Shown here one piece after another: positions 16,888-24,697 of a stretch of DNA of 40,941 nt. The translations under genes and the position numbers were made by a program. The notes below the pieces were generated by a model. That model was not told where the DNA came from. It saw only the letters and a list, made by a program, of their open reading frames with translations, and made no database searches. Position 1 is the stretch's first letter, and each line of letters begins with the position of its first letter. The DNA is from Caldilineaceae bacterium. Lineage in GTDB: Bacteria; Chloroflexota; Anaerolineae; Caldilineales; Caldilineaceae. The DNA lies in the NCBI GenBank assembly GCA_022824685.1, contig JAJDZJ010000081.1, forward strand, positions 1 through 40,941, in the 5' to 3' direction.

Positions 16888-17838
16888 TCATACCATTTGT
16901 TGAAAGATCGCTCTGGTCTGGGCGATACCATCAGCCAGGGGAGTGATTGGAGCCTGTCCGATGAGCCCACGTAGCCCCTTGTCGTCTACGTCTGATGGTG
17001 CGGGGATATGCTCCTGGCCATGGGTGATAAGTCCGCGGGCAGATGGGATCTGTCGCTCGATCTCGGCCACGAACTCGGGGATTGAGGCCACTATCCCGCG
17101 CAAATTAAACGTTGACGCACCTTTGTGTTCGGCCTTAGCGCAGGCGATGAAGGCTTTGGCAACGTCATCTACAAACTGGGCGTTTATGCGTCCGCCAAAG
17201 TCGATGTGGAACTGCTGTCCCGCTAGCCCCGCCTTAATGGCTACTGTCAGTCCCGCGCTGCGTCCTTCGTCTCGTCCCGGTCCATAGAGTACCCCAGGAC
17301 GTAAGCCGATACTGGACAGTCTCTCATTCAACCAATAGATCCGGGCACTCTCCTCGTTGCACGCCTTGAAGACTCCATAGTAGCTGGCCGGAAAGAGGGG
17401 GGCATCGTCAGGAACAGGCATGACCGCATAGGCTTCTTCAGGGCCCATGGCCGCCGATGAACTGGCGTAGACCAACTGATGCACTTGATCTGGAAAGCGT
17501 TTTGCTGCTTCAAAGACGTTCAAGGCGCCGATAACATTTATTTGAGCGCCCCTTATCGGGTTAGCGTGACAGTCAGGGTGTTGCAGCGCAGCCAGATGAA
17601 TAATTCGGGTAATGCCGTAATCCCCAATGACCTGAGTCAGCTGTTCGCCATTGGTTATATCGCCCCGGATAAACGTTATGCTGGCAATCTCCTCTGGTTT
17701 CATCAGCAACGCCATCCGCCTGGGCTCGAGATCCAGATCATATACCAGCGTTGGGTCTCCGGCCTGCACCAGGTTTTTAGCCACCCAGGCCCCAACACAA
17801 CCCTGGCCACCGGTTATCAAAAAACGACGTTGGTTCAT
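16888..17838 (-). CDS. NAD-dependent epimerase/dehydratase (extended SDR)
   Basis: 316-aa extended short-chain dehydrogenase. The glycine-rich nucleotide motif GGQGCVG is at 10-16, an acidic residue after beta-2 (VYDLD) indicates NAD, the VYASSSAAMG strand is near 123-132, and the catalytic pair is Y154/K158 (YGVFK). The gene begins inside the stop codon of the IclR gene (TAATG overlap), so it is coupled to the regulator and is the first enzyme gene of the cluster. Likely role: oxidation or epimerisation of a sugar or sugar acid, as in uronate dehydrogenase-like members. The exact substrate is not evident. Confidence 0.88.
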   Translation of the reverse strand: MNQRRFLITGGQGCVGAWVAKNLVQAGDPTLVYDLDLEPRRMALLMKPEEIASITFIRGDITNGEQLTQVIGDYGITRIIHLAALQHPDCHANPIRGAQINVIGALNVFEAAKRFPDQVHQLVYASSSAAMGPEEAYAVMPVPDDAPLFPASYYGVFKACNEESARIYWLNERLSSIGLRPGVLYGPGRDEGRSAGLTVAIKAGLAGQQFHIDFGGRINAQFVDDVAKAFIACAKAEHKGASTFNLRGIVASIPEFVAEIERQIPSARGLITHGQEHIPAPSDVDDKGLRGLIGQAPITPLADGIAQTRAIFQQMV

Positions 17839-18626
17839 TATTCTCCCCGATTCGCGATCAAATGTCCCAACTCCTTCGAGATTTCCTGGGCGGCCTCTTT
17901 AACCATGCTTCCGAACTCGGCCATTTTTTCCGGGGTGAACCGCAAAGATAAACCGCTGATCCCGACAGTTCCAACTACCTCCCCGGTATGATCTTTGATA
18001 ACAGCGGAGACACCGCTAAGCCCGGACAGAGTCTCGCCGATGCTGGTTGCATAACCCTGTGTTCGTATCTGACTCAGTTCCTTTAGCAGCGCCTCTCGGT
18101 CCACCGGAGCATCCGTGGCGGGCAGTCGCAGATTTGGATCTTGGAGGATTGTCTTAATCTCGTGCTCCGACAGATTGGCCAAAATGACCTTGCCAGGTGA
18201 TCCATAATATAAATGGTACGGCTTTCCGGTCTCGGCCTTATAGCGCAGCGGATTGGTACCCTCGATCTGATCAACGTAGATGCGGCGGTCCTGGTAGCGG
18301 ACGGCTAAGGAAACTGTCTCTCCGGACAACTGATGGAGGTCATTCATATAGGGCAGGGCCCGAGATCTGAAGCTCAATTGGTTGAGAAAAGCCTGAGACA
18401 AAATTAGCACAGATGGCCCTAAAGAATATTTGTCAGTTTCCGGATGCTGGATCGCTAAGCCCTTTTCAACGAGAGACGTCAAATAACGATGAGCCGCACC
18501 ACTACTCAAGTTGAGGTCTTTAGCAAGGTCAGTCACACCAGCAGGAATGGAGCGCCTAGCCAAATATAGAAGAACATCAACTGCTCTTTCTACGGCAACG
18601 ACTGTGCGATGCCTTTTGTCCGTCAT
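17838..18626 (-). CDS. IclR-family transcriptional regulator
   Basis: 262 aa with an N-terminal winged helix (about 8-75: AVERAVDVLLYLARR, VTDLAKDLNLSSGAAHRYLTSLVEKGLA) and a C-terminal effector-binding domain (about 80-255, including YVDQIEGTNPLRY and GLSGVSAVIKDHTGEVVGTVGISG). It is the head gene of the fifteen-gene minus-strand cluster and is coupled to the next gene by a TAATG overlap. A perfect palindrome over the predicted transcription start 220 bp upstream is the probable binding site, so the regulator should control itself and the cluster. The ATG lacks a strong ribosome site. Confidence 0.93.
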   Translation of the reverse strand: MTDKRHRTVVAVERAVDVLLYLARRSIPAGVTDLAKDLNLSSGAAHRYLTSLVEKGLAIQHPETDKYSLGPSVLILSQAFLNQLSFRSRALPYMNDLHQLSGETVSLAVRYQDRRIYVDQIEGTNPLRYKAETGKPYHLYYGSPGKVILANLSEHEIKTILQDPNLRLPATDAPVDREALLKELSQIRTQGYATSIGETLSGLSGVSAVIKDHTGEVVGTVGISGLSLRFTPEKMAEFGSMVKEAAQEISKELGHLIANRGE

Positions 18627-18663
18627 AATGTTATTGAATACCTAAAAAGTAATGGTGAATATC

Positions 18664-18727
18664 CTCAGCGGCGTCATAAAGTAACAGCAATCCTTACGAA
18701 ATCCCATTACCTTGCCAAGCCGCTGAG
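18664..18727 (-). other. Long inverted repeat in the iclR leader
   Basis: Perfect 9-bp arms CTCAGCGGC (18664-18672) and GCCGCTGAG (18719-18727) enclose 46 bp, within the roughly 220-base predicted 5' leader of the regulator mRNA and ending 38 bp before its start codon. It could be a structured leader or a second regulator site. No riboswitch class is recognised. Confidence 0.4.
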
Positions 18728-18828
18728 CATAGCGTTCAGTCCAAACAACAAGATAAGAAAAGGCTGCGTCGCCCACTTGCCGGAAGGAAGATGGAATACT
18801 GGGTCGCAATAATAAGAATTGGGAGTAG

Positions 18829-18849
18829 TTGCGGAATCTGATTCCGCAA
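18829..18849. promoter_or_regulatory. Probable IclR operator (perfect palindrome)
   Basis: Ten-base arms TTGCGGAATC and GATTCCGCAA flank a single T, giving a perfect 21-bp dyad. The GGAAT/ATTCC core is of the type bound by many IclR-family regulators. It begins four bases after the predicted -10 box of the promoter at 18853-18881, so it covers about -3 to +18 of the transcript, a repression position. Confidence 0.7.
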
Positions 18850-18852
18850 GCC

Positions 18853-18881
18853 ATCATGCTACAGATAGTCTGCCTTGTCAA
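18853..18881 (-). promoter_or_regulatory. Predicted promoter of the iclR-led cluster
   Basis: On the minus strand a perfect -35 box TTGACA (18881-18876), a 17-base spacer and the -10 box CATGAT (18858-18853, four of six matches). The start is expected near 18846, inside the operator palindrome. Confidence 0.6.
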
Positions 18882-19259
18882 ACGGGGTTAATTTGGGGTT
18901 GCAGTCCAGAGTGGAGGTGAAATTCGTACACCTCTGGAAACGACTAAGCTATAGCCAATTCGCGCCCCCGAGCAGGGCAAGCGCAGTCGCCACTGACCCC
19001 TGCAGTTGTGCGGTCGGGCCTTCGGCCCTCCCTTGTGCGGGTGGACACCGCCCGCAACGCCGCCCGCAATAGCGTGCCCCGCCGGCAATGTGTGGACATT
19101 GGCAAAGGCTGTCCAGCCGAATGGGCGCCGCCAGTGCCCCCGCTGCCCCTCCCCCCGCCACCCACCGACCACTGCGGTTCTCCCCATTGACGCGCATGTT
19201 ACAATCCACTCCTGCCGCGCCCGCCAGTCTGCGAATGTGGCCGACGCCAGGAGAACCCC

Positions 19260-19517
19260 ATGTCCGCGTCAATCCATCCCGAAGCGCCCAAGGCCTCCTT
19301 TCCCCTCATCAAGGAGGAACTCAATAGGCAGATCCCCAGGACTGCGCTTCTCGTCGCCCGTCGCCTGTCCACAATCCGCAACGCCGACAGGATCCTGGTC
19401 ATCGACCAGGGCCGCATTGTCGAGACCGGCTACCAGGATGAGCTGCTGTCGCGCGACGGTCTCTTCGCTGACCTGTACAAGGCGCAATCTTTCGATCTTC
19501 CTGCGATCGCGCTATAA
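19260..19517 (+). pseudogene. ABC-exporter ATPase C-terminal relic
   Basis: 85 codons. Residues about 18-77 match the end of the nucleotide-binding domain of type I ABC exporters, from the D-loop/H-loop region onward ([31 protein letters not shown], then [17 protein letters not shown]). Walker A, signature and Walker B are all missing. The switch His of the normal AHRLST reads Arg (R34). The first 17 residues are unrelated. An AGGAG ribosome site six bases before the ATG is plausible, so it could be translated, but it cannot be an ATPase. It is most likely a remnant left by an old deletion or insertion. Confidence 0.75.
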
Positions 19518-19518
19518 T
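19490..19518 (+). promoter_or_regulatory. Candidate promoter of transketolase
   Basis: A perfect -10 box TATAAT (19513-19518), overlapping the stop codon of the ABC relic, with a weak -35 TTTCGA 17 bases upstream. It would start transcription about 75 bases before the transketolase ATG. Confidence 0.4.
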
Positions 19519-19599
19519 CCAAAGTAATCTCCGCGGCCAAGGCCTTCTAAACCCGCCGCCGGCTGTCAGCTACCATTCACGCTAAGGATTCTGCCACCG

Positions 19600-21672
19600 A
19601 TGTCACCCAATACCAACGGACAGGGCGATGTCTCCCTGCCTTTCGAAAGCGCCGCCCTCGACCCGGAACTGGAAGAAAATGTCGTCAACACCATTCGCAT
19701 GCTGGCCCTGGACGCCGTGCAGGCCGCCAACTCCGGACACGCCGGTCTGCCCATGGGCATGGCAACCGCCGCGTTGACACTCTGGCGCAGACATCTGCGC
19801 TACAATCCGGCCAACCCCAGCTGGCACAACCGCGACCGCTTCATCCTCAGCGCCGGACACGGCTCCATGCTCCTCTATGCCCTGCTACACCTCACCGGCT
19901 ACGATCTCCCGCTCCAGGAGCTCAAAAACTTTCGCCAGTATGGCAGCATGACGCCCGGCCACCCGGAGTACGGCCACGCCCCCGGTGTCGAGACCACCAC
20001 CGGTCCCCTGGGTCAGGGCTTCGCCAACGGCGTCGGCATGGCCATCGCCGAACAGTGGCTCGCCGCAAATTTCAACCGCCCCGGCTACGACGTCGTTTCG
20101 CACCACATCTACGCAATCGTAAGCGACGGCGACCTCATGGAAGGCGTCGCCCAGGAAGCGGCCAGCCTCGCCGGTCACCTGCGCCTCGGCAAACTGATCT
20201 ATCTCTACGACGACAATCGCGTAACCATCGACGGCTACACCGACCTGGCCTTTACCGAAGACCAGTACAAGCGCTTCGAGGCCTACGGCTGGCACGTCCT
20301 CAAAGTGGACGGCATGGACGGCGCCGCGGTCGATGCCGCCATCGCCGCCGCCAAACAGGACCCCCGCCCCAGCCTCATCGGCTGCGCCACCGTCATCGGC
20401 TTCGGCGCGCCCAAACAGGGCGAGCCCGATATGCACAGCGACGCGCTCCCCGACGAAGAGGTCGCCCAGACCAAGGCCAACCTCGAATGGCCGCAGCAGC
20501 CGTCCTTCTTTCTGCCCGACGACGTGCGCGACTTCTGCCTCCAGGCTGTCGAGCGCGGCAAAAGTCTGGAATCCGACGACAGCGCCCTTTGGGATGCCTA
20601 CGCCGCCGACCACCCCGACCTTGCCGCCCAGCTCAGAGCGATGCTGCAGGGCGAACTGCCCGACGGCTGGGAGGACGCCCTGCCCGCCTTCGAGGCCGGC
20701 GGCAGCGCGGCCACCCGCAACGCCAGCGGCGATACGCTCAACGCCCTCGCGCCCGTCATCACCAACCTCATCGGCGGCAGCGCCGACCTCGCGCCCAGCA
20801 ACAAGACAATCATCAGCGGCAGCCCTGACTTTCAGCCCGACTCCTACAGCGGCCGCAACTTCCGCTTCGGCGTTCGGGAACACGGCATGGGCGCCGTCCT
20901 CAGCGGCATGGCCCTGCACGGGGGTGTCATCCCCTACGGCGGCACCTTCCTCGTCTTCAGCGACTATATGCGCGCCAGCATCCGCCTTGCCGCCCTCATG
21001 GGCGTGCCGGTCATTTACATCTTCACCCACGACAGCATCGGCGTCGGTGAAGACGGCCCCACCCATCAGCCCGTCGAACAGGTGGCCGCGCTGCGCGCAA
21101 TTCCAAACCTCACCGTCATCCGACCCGCCGACGCCAACGAGGTGGCCCAGGCCTGGAGAGCCGCGCTGAAAAATCAAAGTGGACCCACCGCGCTCGTCCT
21201 TTCCCGCCAGAATCTGCCCGTCTATGATCGAGCCGGAGCTGGTGTCGCCGCAGCCGCCGGCGCGGCCCAGGGCGGATACGTCTTCTATCAGAGCAACGGC
21301 GCAACCGGCACCGCGCCCGAGATGGCCCTTATCGCCTCCGGCAGCGAACTTGAACTCGCCTACGACGCCGCCCGGAGCCTCGCCCAAGATGGAGCCGCCG
21401 TGCGCGTCGTCAGCCTGCCCAGCTGGGAGCTCTTCGCCGCGCAGCCGCCCGCCTACCAGCAGGCAGTGCTGCCGGAGAACGCCCTTAAACTCTCCGTCGA
21501 AGCCGGCGTCACCCAGGGCTGGGAGCGCTGGGTCGGCAACAATCCCGCCCGCGGCGCAGCCATCGGAATCAACCGCTTCGGCGCCAGCGCGCCCCAGCAG
21601 GACGTTTACGCTAACCTGGGCCTCACCGTCGAAGCCGTCGTCAGCGCCGCCCAAGCGCTACTGGAAGGGTAA
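19600..21672 (+). CDS. tkt: Transketolase
   Basis: 690-aa ThDP enzyme of the non-oxidative pentose phosphate pathway, moving two-carbon ketol units between sugar phosphates. Seen: [13 protein letters not shown] (about 43-55, with Ala where most have Pro), [15 protein letters not shown] (84-98), [17 protein letters not shown] (132-148), the ThDP motif [14 protein letters not shown] (about 174-187), then the pyrimidine domain with the catalytic Glu in FGVREHGMG and [16 protein letters not shown], and the C-terminal domain. Slightly longer than typical (about 660-670) through N- and C-terminal extensions. It is the first gene of the plus-strand block, and the DUF6391-like gene begins six bases after it. 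Confidence 0.97.
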   Translation: MSPNTNGQGDVSLPFESAALDPELEENVVNTIRMLALDAVQAANSGHAGLPMGMATAALTLWRRHLRYNPANPSWHNRDRFILSAGHGSMLLYALLHLTGYDLPLQELKNFRQYGSMTPGHPEYGHAPGVETTTGPLGQGFANGVGMAIAEQWLAANFNRPGYDVVSHHIYAIVSDGDLMEGVAQEAASLAGHLRLGKLIYLYDDNRVTIDGYTDLAFTEDQYKRFEAYGWHVLKVDGMDGAAVDAAIAAAKQDPRPSLIGCATVIGFGAPKQGEPDMHSDALPDEEVAQTKANLEWPQQPSFFLPDDVRDFCLQAVERGKSLESDDSALWDAYAADHPDLAAQLRAMLQGELPDGWEDALPAFEAGGSAATRNASGDTLNALAPVITNLIGGSADLAPSNKTIISGSPDFQPDSYSGRNFRFGVREHGMGAVLSGMALHGGVIPYGGTFLVFSDYMRASIRLAALMGVPVIYIFTHDSIGVGEDGPTHQPVEQVAALRAIPNLTVIRPADANEVAQAWRAALKNQSGPTALVLSRQNLPVYDRAGAGVAAAAGAAQGGYVFYQSNGATGTAPEMALIASGSELELAYDAARSLAQDGAAVRVVSLPSWELFAAQPPAYQQAVLPENALKLSVEAGVTQGWERWVGNNPARGAAIGINRFGASAPQQDVYANLGLTVEAVVSAAQALLEG

Positions 21673-21678
21673 CCGCGT

Positions 21679-22275
21679 ATGCCTGGGGCCTTCGCCTCCA
21701 TCCTCCAGCAAACCAGACAGCATCACGCGATCGAACACGCCACCATTCATCTTCTGACGGCCAGTTACCCCAGCCGCGTCTTTGCCGGCATGAGCGATCC
21801 TTGGGGCTTCACGCTCTACGGGCAACTGCCCGTCAAAGCGATCGAAGAGGCGGTCGGCGAAGCTGTGCGGCGCCTCCAGAACGGCGAGGAGCAGTTGGCC
21901 TTCCATCCGAACTGCGGCACCAATCTCACCACCAGCATCCTTCTCGTGACCGCGGCTGCCTTTCTCGGCAGCTTCAACTGGCAAAACTCGCGCCGCCGCA
22001 TTCCCGGCGACGCCGACCCACTGGACCCGGCGGAACAGCCTGCCGCCGCCGACCGGCCCCCGGGACGCCGCCAGCCCAACAGCGGCAGCTTGCCCCTTGA
22101 CAGAATGACCTGGACCGCCGGCCTCATGACTCTTGCCCTTCTGATTTCGCGGCCGCTTGGAATGAGGCTTCAGCGGCTGACGACCCGTATCCCGACCGGA
22201 GACCTCGGGTCCGTAAAGGTCGCGCCCGTGCGCCGCGGGCAGGCCTACCGCATCACCTTCGCGGCGCTGCAATGA
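21679..22275 (+). CDS. DUF6391-like membrane protein of unknown function
   Basis: 198 aa. It resembles the uncharacterised DUF6391 group: HHAIEHATIHLL near residues 14-25, GFTLYG (about 43-48), then EAVRRLQNGEEQLAFHPNCGTNL (about 61-83) followed by a hydrophobic segment TSILLVTAAAFLGSF. A second hydrophobic stretch lies at about 146-162 (GLMTLALLISRPLGM). The conserved His, Glu and Cys (IEHATI, HPNCGTN) could bind a metal, but no activity is known. It begins six bases after transketolase and ends 21 bases before the likely holA start, so the three are probably co-transcribed. Family recognition is from memory of the motif. Confidence 0.65.
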   Translation: MPGAFASILQQTRQHHAIEHATIHLLTASYPSRVFAGMSDPWGFTLYGQLPVKAIEEAVGEAVRRLQNGEEQLAFHPNCGTNLTTSILLVTAAAFLGSFNWQNSRRRIPGDADPLDPAEQPAAADRPPGRRQPNSGSLPLDRMTWTAGLMTLALLISRPLGMRLQRLTTRIPTGDLGSVKVAPVRRGQAYRITFAALQ

Positions 22276-22296
22276 AGTTTCGCACTGCCCACTGAG

Positions 22297-23331
22297 TTGG
22301 ACTGCGCCTTGACCAGCTATCTCTTCCTTGCCCCCGATGAGTTCCTGCTGGGGCAGCGCCTGCGCCAGTTGAAGCAGGCGCTCGGAAACGCCGAAACAGC
22401 CTCCCTGAACATCGCTGAACTGGATGGCGCACGCGCCGATGCAGCCGAAATTCTCTACCATGCCGGCGCGATGCCCTTCCTCGCCGACCGCCGCCTGATT
22501 ATCGTGCGCGACTACCTGACCCGCCTCGAATCCCGCCTCGGCACAGCCAAGGCGCCGAACAAAGCCGGGCAGGACGAAGCGCGACAGATTCTCACAGGGC
22601 TGGCCGGCCCATCTGTCTCCAATGACCTCGTCTTGATCGAAGAAAAACTTGACAGAAGACGCGCCATTTGGAAAGGACTGAAGGACTTGGCCGGGCTCGA
22701 GCAACTGAGCAAAGACGGACGCCTTGCCATCGAACAACTGAACACACCCGATGCCCGCGCCCTGCCAGGCTGGCTCGCCCAGACCGCCAAACAGGATGGC
22801 GTCGCCATCGAAGGTAGAGCTGTGCAACTGCTGGCTACCTATGTCGGCGCCGATCTCCGCCGCCTGACTCTCGAACTCGATAAGCTCCGCTCCTATGCCA
22901 GTGGCAGGACCATCGCGGCCGCCGACGTGCAACGCCTCGTGAGCGATACCAGCGAGGCGCTCATCTGGGACCTGACCGACGCAATCGGCCAGCGTGATGG
23001 CCGCAAAGCGATGCGGGCGCTCTACGAGCTGCGCCGCAGCGACGCCAACCCGTTCTACCTCCTGACCATGATCACCAGGCAGTACCGCATTATGCTCAAA
23101 GTGAAAGATGAGTCCGCGCGCGCGCCCGGCAATGAGTTCGACATCGCCGGCCGCGTTGGCGAAAGCCCTTTTCCCGTCAAAAAAGCAATGGCGCAGAGCC
23201 GCAACTACGCCATCCCGCAGTTGGAAGGCATTCTCGATCGGCTCCTCTCCTCCGACTTCGCCATGAAGACCGGCGCAGACCCCAATACCGAACTCGACAT
23301 CCTCGTGGCCGAACTTACCCAACCCCGATAG
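22297..23331 (+). CDS. holA: DNA polymerase III delta subunit
   Basis: Clamp-loader delta subunit, about 344 aa, which opens the beta clamp for loading onto DNA. Family features: N-terminal YLFLAPDEFLLGQRLRQLK, then AEILYHAGAMPFLADRRLIIVRDY (about 50-73, the clamp-opening region), a central lid domain, and the C-terminal collar with LTDAIGQRDGRKAMRALYELRRSDANPFYLLTMITRQYR and KPFPVKKA-like NKAMAQSRNY segments. No in-frame ATG exists: TTG at 22297 or TTG at 22309 (giving LTSYLF) are the possible starts, and no strong ribosome site decides between them. Essential housekeeping gene. Confidence 0.88.
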   Translation: MDCALTSYLFLAPDEFLLGQRLRQLKQALGNAETASLNIAELDGARADAAEILYHAGAMPFLADRRLIIVRDYLTRLESRLGTAKAPNKAGQDEARQILTGLAGPSVSNDLVLIEEKLDRRRAIWKGLKDLAGLEQLSKDGRLAIEQLNTPDARALPGWLAQTAKQDGVAIEGRAVQLLATYVGADLRRLTLELDKLRSYASGRTIAAADVQRLVSDTSEALIWDLTDAIGQRDGRKAMRALYELRRSDANPFYLLTMITRQYRIMLKVKDESARAPGNEFDIAGRVGESPFPVKKAMAQSRNYAIPQLEGILDRLLSSDFAMKTGADPNTELDILVAELTQPR

Positions 23332-23347
23332 AGGAACGTTACACCTG

Positions 23348-24691
23348 ATGAACAAAATTCCGTCGCTACACTTCCCCAGTCGCTATGTATCCGCCCGCGC
23401 CGCCCAGAGCGGACAGCCGACAGTCGGCCCCGAGACAATCCATCGCGTCCAGACCGCAAACGGCATTACCGTTCTCGTCCGCCCCAACCCTTCCGCGCCC
23501 GTCGTCATGCTGGAAGGATGCCTGCGCGCCGGCAGCGTGAATGAACCGCCAGGGCTGGCCGGGCTGGCCTCCTTCACCGCCTCCCTCCTGAGCCGCGGCA
23601 GCGCCAACTATGACTTTGACCGCTACAATGAAGCCGTGGAATCGGTCGGCGCCAGCATCAGCGTCGGCGGCGGCTCCCATACGACCAACTTTGGCAGCGA
23701 AAGCCTCGTGGAAGACTTCCCGCTCATTGTGGAAATCCTGGCCGACATTCTGCAGCGGCCAACCTTCCCCGCGGAACATATCGAACGCGTGCGCGGCCAG
23801 TGGCTCGTGCGCCTCCAGGAGCGGGAACAGAGCACACGCAGCGTCTCCTACCGCCGGTTCAACGAAATGATCTACGGAGACCACCCCTACGCACTACCCA
23901 CCTCCGGCTATGTCGAGACCATCGGCGAAATCAGCCGCGACGATGCCGTCAGCTTCCACCGTGATCACTACCACCCGAACCAGGCCATCATCGTCGTCAG
24001 CGGGGACGTCGAGCCAGAGGGGGCCGTGGCCCTGCTGGAATCCCACTTCGGCGGCTGGCGTTCCGGCGCGGAACCACCGCCCCCCGCCGACACCATCCCC
24101 CCGGTCACCGGCGCCAATGGCATCCAGCGCAAATCCTTCTCCATGCCCGGCAAGGTCCAGTCTGATGTTGTCATCGGCTGCCTCGCCATCCGCCGCAACC
24201 ATCCCGACTACCATGCCGTGCAGGTCGCCAACAACATCCTCGGCCAGTTCGGCATGATGGGGCGGCTTGGCGACAACGTACGCGAGCGACAGGGCCTGGC
24301 CTATTACAGCTTCAGCGCGCTCGACGCCGACATCGGCGTCGGCCCGTGGGTGGCCTTCGCCGGCGTCAACCCCCAAAACGTGGACCAGGCCGTCGACAGT
24401 ATCCTCAACGAGTTCGAACGACTGGGCAAAGAACCGGTCAGCGACGAAGAACTCTCCGACAGCATCGCCAACATGACCGGCACGCTTCCCCTGCGCCTCG
24501 AAACAAACGACGGCGTGGCATCCATCCTACTGAATATGGAATGGTACGGCCTCGGCCTGGACTACCTGCAGACCTACCAGGGACGCATAAACGCCATCAC
24601 CCAGGAGGACGTGCAGCGTGTGGCCGCACAATACCTGCGCACAGACTCCTATACTCTCGTGACCGCCGGCCCCGACGCCAACGGAAACTGA
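23348..24691 (+). CDS. M16-fold (insulinase-like) protein lacking the zinc motif
   Basis: 447 aa with the two-repeat M16B fold: NGITVLVRPNPSAPVVMLEGCLRAGSVNEP (about 35-65) and the second domain with SDVVIGC..., NILGQFGMMGRLGDNVRERQGLAYYSFS. Where active members have HxxEH, this protein reads ASFTA (GLAGLASFTASLL, about 73-85), so it cannot bind catalytic zinc there. Inactive M16 members normally pair with an active partner, as in mitochondrial processing peptidase; no partner gene is next to it, since holA lies upstream and an ABC exporter downstream. No signal peptide is seen, so it is probably cytoplasmic. The gene lies 6 bp before the ABC ATPase gene. Confidence 0.87.
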   Translation: MNKIPSLHFPSRYVSARAAQSGQPTVGPETIHRVQTANGITVLVRPNPSAPVVMLEGCLRAGSVNEPPGLAGLASFTASLLSRGSANYDFDRYNEAVESVGASISVGGGSHTTNFGSESLVEDFPLIVEILADILQRPTFPAEHIERVRGQWLVRLQEREQSTRSVSYRRFNEMIYGDHPYALPTSGYVETIGEISRDDAVSFHRDHYHPNQAIIVVSGDVEPEGAVALLESHFGGWRSGAEPPPPADTIPPVTGANGIQRKSFSMPGKVQSDVVIGCLAIRRNHPDYHAVQVANNILGQFGMMGRLGDNVRERQGLAYYSFSALDADIGVGPWVAFAGVNPQNVDQAVDSILNEFERLGKEPVSDEELSDSIANMTGTLPLRLETNDGVASILLNMEWYGLGLDYLQTYQGRINAITQEDVQRVAAQYLRTDSYTLVTAGPDANGN

Positions 24692-24697
24692 TCCACC

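Larger units (their letters stand above)
18627..19259. other. Intergenic region at the composition boundary
   Basis: 633 bp between the iclR start and the ABC relic. It holds the iclR leader, operator and promoter (18627-18881). Next comes an imperfect hairpin, TCCAG...AGGTG with CACCT...CTGGA (about 18907-18939), then GC-rich sequence with no recognisable gene (about 18960-19255). The several overlapping ORFs here resemble nothing and lack ribosome sites. Confidence 0.6.

Noticed and set aside
18907-18939. Imperfect hairpin near the composition boundary, considered as a terminator or tRNA-like site
   Set aside because: The stem is bulged, no T-tract follows on either strand, and no tRNA fold or attachment-site repeat was found.
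19885-21654. 589-codon reverse-strand ORF opposite transketolase
   Set aside because: A shadow of a GC-rich gene: its Gly/Ala/Val/Asp-heavy composition is that of an antisense frame, and the transketolase frame is unambiguous.
21658-23355. 565-codon reverse-strand ORF opposite the DUF6391-like gene and holA
   Set aside because: Antisense shadow of high-GC coding sequence spanning two recognisable genes on the other strand.
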